Source of the DNA: Patescibacteria group bacterium
GTDB lineage: Bacteria; Patescibacteriota; Saccharimonadia; Saccharimonadales; Saccharimonadaceae
Length of the DNA: 14,823 nt
Reading direction: 5' to 3'
Assembly (NCBI GenBank): GCA_030917245.1
Contig: JAUPVA010000042.1
Location: 1-14,823 of the forward strand
Below, one piece after another: positions 13,089 through 14,823 of this stretch; the first letter of the stretch is position 1; every line of letters starts with the position of its first letter. Both the position numbers and the translations under genes were made by a program. The notes under the pieces were generated by a model, which had not been told where the DNA came from, made no database searches, and saw nothing but the letters and a program-made list of their open reading frames with translations.

Positions 13089-14204
13089 GTGCTCCGTCTG
13101 TCTGACGTAAACGTAAATGGTAAAACATCCGAGGGCTCGCTATGGGTTACTCTTGTTGGTGATAATGCAGTTCAGCGAAGTGATAGCGTGACCCTGCGGG
13201 CGACACTGCAAAAGGGATTTGGGAATTTTACGGCAGTCATGTACAGGGCTGAAGTACTTTCGGTTCAGCGACCATATCCCGGCGATATTGCGTTAAAAGC
13301 CCGTGACGCGTTTGCCACGGGCGTCCAGGCTGCAGTTAGTGAGCCCGAATCAAGCCTTGGATTAGGCTACTTAGTCGGGATGAGGCGCGGATTACCTGCT
13401 GAACTTGATACGGCACTCGTTGCGGCAGGGCTTACTCATATCGTAGTTGCAAGTGGGTGTAATCTCACAATATTAGTTCGGCTTGCGCGCCGAATATTTG
13501 AAAAAATATCGAAGTACCTTGTTTTCTTGTCGGCTGCAACGATGATTGCTGGTTTTATTGCTGTCACTGGGATGAGTCCGAGTATGAGCCGGGCAGGGTT
13601 AGTGGCGGGACTTAGTCTTCTAGCGTGGTACTACGGTCGGCGTATTCACCCACTAGTGTTGCTTCCATTAGCAATGGCAATAACTGTTATGGTGCAGCCG
13701 TCTTATGCCTGGGGAGACCTTGGATGGCAGTTAAGCTTTGCGGCATTTGCGGGTGTTTTGATTGGAGCGCCGTTAATTCAGGCATACTTATTTGGCGACA
13801 AAAAAGAGCAGTCCTTACGGCGAATACTGGTGGAGACTATGGCGGCTCAAATTTGGACGTTACCTATTTTGCTACTCTCATTCGGTTCAATTAGTGTTGT
13901 AGCGCCGTTGGCTAATATGCTAATCCTTCCTCTAGTACCCCTTGCTATGCTACTAACTTTTGTTGCTGGAATGTCTGGGTTGATGTTTCCTGAGTCAAGC
14001 CAGCTATTCGGCTTCCCCGCCGAGCTTATATTGACCTACATGACCAAGACTGCCGAGTATGTTGGTGGATTGTCCTGGGCGACGCAGCAACTGCAAATTT
14101 CTCTGATTGGGTTTGTTGGTATGTACGCTGTAATTATACTTTTTACGGTATATATGCAGCACAAAACCCAGTTGGATCTACAGAAAACGAGTCTAATCGA
14201 GTAA
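13089..14204 (+). CDS. comEC: ComEC C-terminal fragment (Competence domain)
   Basis: 371 residues from a GTG three bases after the upstream TAG, in the same frame. It begins with the rest of the DUF4131 OB fold, then the Competence domain: GLGYLVGMRRGLP (about 92-104), HIVVASGCNLTILVRLARR (about 118-136), TGMSPSMSRAGLVAGL (about 159-174), GRRIHPLVLLPLA (about 181-193) and WGDLGWQLSFAAFAGVLIGAP (about 207-227). Multiple membrane helices follow to a short tail. No metallo-beta-lactamase-like domain is attached, as in other short ComEC forms. Joined through the TAG, the whole would be about 485 residues. Re-initiation at the GTG is possible, but there is no Shine-Dalgarno, so the true product is uncertain. 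A nonfunctional gene or a strain or assembly variant is also possible. Confidence 0.85.
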   Translation: MLRLSDVNVNGKTSEGSLWVTLVGDNAVQRSDSVTLRATLQKGFGNFTAVMYRAEVLSVQRPYPGDIALKARDAFATGVQAAVSEPESSLGLGYLVGMRRGLPAELDTALVAAGLTHIVVASGCNLTILVRLARRIFEKISKYLVFLSAATMIAGFIAVTGMSPSMSRAGLVAGLSLLAWYYGRRIHPLVLLPLAMAITVMVQPSYAWGDLGWQLSFAAFAGVLIGAPLIQAYLFGDKKEQSLRRILVETMAAQIWTLPILLLSFGSISVVAPLANMLILPLVPLAMLLTFVAGMSGLMFPESSQLFGFPAELILTYMTKTAEYVGGLSWATQQLQISLIGFVGMYAVIILFTVYMQHKTQLDLQKTSLIE

Positions 14205-14216
14205 GGCTCTTCTATC

Positions 14217-14253
14217 TGTTATAATTGACATAACAAGTTGATTCTTATTGGAG
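14217..14253 (+). promoter_or_regulatory. yebC promoter and ribosome-binding site
   Basis: TGT-TATAAT (14217-14225) is an extended -10 with a perfect hexamer. GGAG (14250-14253) lies 7 nt before the ATG at 14261, so this gene has a conventional leader of about 30 nt. Confidence 0.7.
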
Positions 14254-14260
14254 TGAGTGT

Positions 14261-14823
14261 ATGGCTGGTCATAACAAATGGTCTAAAATTAAACGTGATA
14301 AAGGCGTCAATGACGCAAAGCGTGGTGCAGTGTTTACCCGAATTGGTAATCAAATCGCAATTGCTGCACGGAGTGGCACAGACCCAGATATGAATCCTGC
14401 GCTTGCTATGGCGATTGAAAAAGCTCGTCAGGCGAACATGCCAAAAGATAACATTCAACGTTCAATTGATCGAGTGGCTGATAAGTCAGCGGCTGCCTTG
14501 GAAGAAATTACTTACGAAGGCTATGGTCCGGGCGGCATAGGAATCATCATTGAAACAGCGACTGATAACCGGAACCGTACGCTTCCCGAAGTGAAAACAG
14601 CACTAGTCAAGAACGGTGGCCGGATTGCAGATGCGGGCAGTGTTATGTTTCAGTTTACTCGAAAAGGTGTTATTCGGGTGGCTGCTACTGGCGAGGACGC
14701 ACTGATGACTATGCTTGAGGCGGGTGCCGAGGATGCAATTGAGGACGGTGAAGAGACTACGGTGTATACAGATCAAAAGGATCTGATGAAAGTCCGATCT
14801 GCGCTTATTGATGCGGGTCTAAA
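14261..14823 (+). CDS. yebC: YebC/PmpR-family protein (C-terminus beyond right edge)
   Basis: 187 complete codons before the window ends; full-length members have about 240. The N-terminus MAGHNKWSKIKRDKGVNDAKRG (1-22) is the family signature, followed by ARQANMPKDNIQRSIDR (56-72) and YEGYGPGGIGIIIETATDNRNRT (86-108). YebC proteins were described as DNA-binding regulators, and some also act on ribosomes stalled at proline-rich stretches. They are often near ruvC, which would lie to the right if it is present here. The ATG is supported by GGAG 7 nt upstream and an extended -10 promoter. Confidence 0.95.
   Translation, partial: MAGHNKWSKIKRDKGVNDAKRGAVFTRIGNQIAIAARSGTDPDMNPALAMAIEKARQANMPKDNIQRSIDRVADKSAAALEEITYEGYGPGGIGIIIETATDNRNRTLPEVKTALVKNGGRIADAGSVMFQFTRKGVIRVAATGEDALMTMLEAGAEDAIEDGEETTVYTDQKDLMKVRSALIDAGL

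Noticed and set aside
14219..14458. Minus-strand ORF of 79 codons over the start of yebC
   Set aside because: It overlaps the clearly conserved yebC reading frame and its promoter; composition is typical of a shadow.
1..14823. CRISPR arrays, insertion sequences or prophage genes
   Set aside because: No direct-repeat arrays, transposase motifs or terminal inverted repeats were seen; the genes are ordinary chromosomal ones.

Overview
The window looks like a piece of a compact bacterial chromosome, most likely from the Patescibacteria/CPR and probably Candidatus Saccharibacteria (TM7). I infer this from protein style and have not searched it. Pointers are a shortened HrcA, a ComEC with a 'VASGxNLTILV' signature and no C-terminal metallo-beta-lactamase domain, small transcription units, RimK-type ligases, and start codons that often sit only 6-10 nt after a -10 box, as in leaderless transcripts. 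TAG, TAA and TGA are all used as ordinary stops.

Layout. (1) 1-724, minus strand: the N-terminal part of a multi-pass GT-C-type glycosyltransferase, running off the left edge. (2) 804-1523: a guanylate-kinase-like protein with an altered P-loop. (3) 1521-4984: the heat-shock core, hrcA, an unlisted 44-codon ORF, and grpE, closed by an intrinsic terminator, then dnaK under two CIRCE operators. (4) 5010-6146, minus strand: a predicted (alpha/alpha)6-barrel glycoside-hydrolase-like protein, convergent with dnaK and sharing a bidirectional terminator with it. (5) 6313-8447: an FAD-linked oxidase coupled to a GtrA-family membrane protein. (6) 8444-9584: dnaJ under a perfect CIRCE. (7) 9684-12031: an ATP-grasp RimK-like ligase, then a RimB-like retropepsin-fold protease overlapping a second RimK ligase. 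(8) 12070-12552: a small membrane protein. (9) 12591-12667: tRNA-Lys(UUU). (10) 12747-14204: comEC interrupted by an in-frame TAG. (11) 14261 to the right edge: yebC.

How the genes work together. HrcA should repress hrcA-grpE, dnaK and dnaJ through four CIRCE elements, which makes one dispersed heat-shock regulon. At the first three of these the -35 box lies inside the CIRCE spacer, so repressor binding would mask the promoter. The two RimK-like ligases and the RimB-like protease form a plausible writer/eraser set for amino-acid tails on a protein such as ribosomal protein S6. The GT-C protein, GtrA protein, oxidase and glycosidase-like protein suggest cell-surface glycan work.

The most interesting items are: a 44-residue, strongly hydrophobic peptide built from three 11-residue repeats, with a near-perfect Shine-Dalgarno, placed between hrcA and grpE; the single-codon interruption of comEC; the CIRCE/promoter/leaderless-start architecture; and the paired ATP-grasp/retropepsin cluster.
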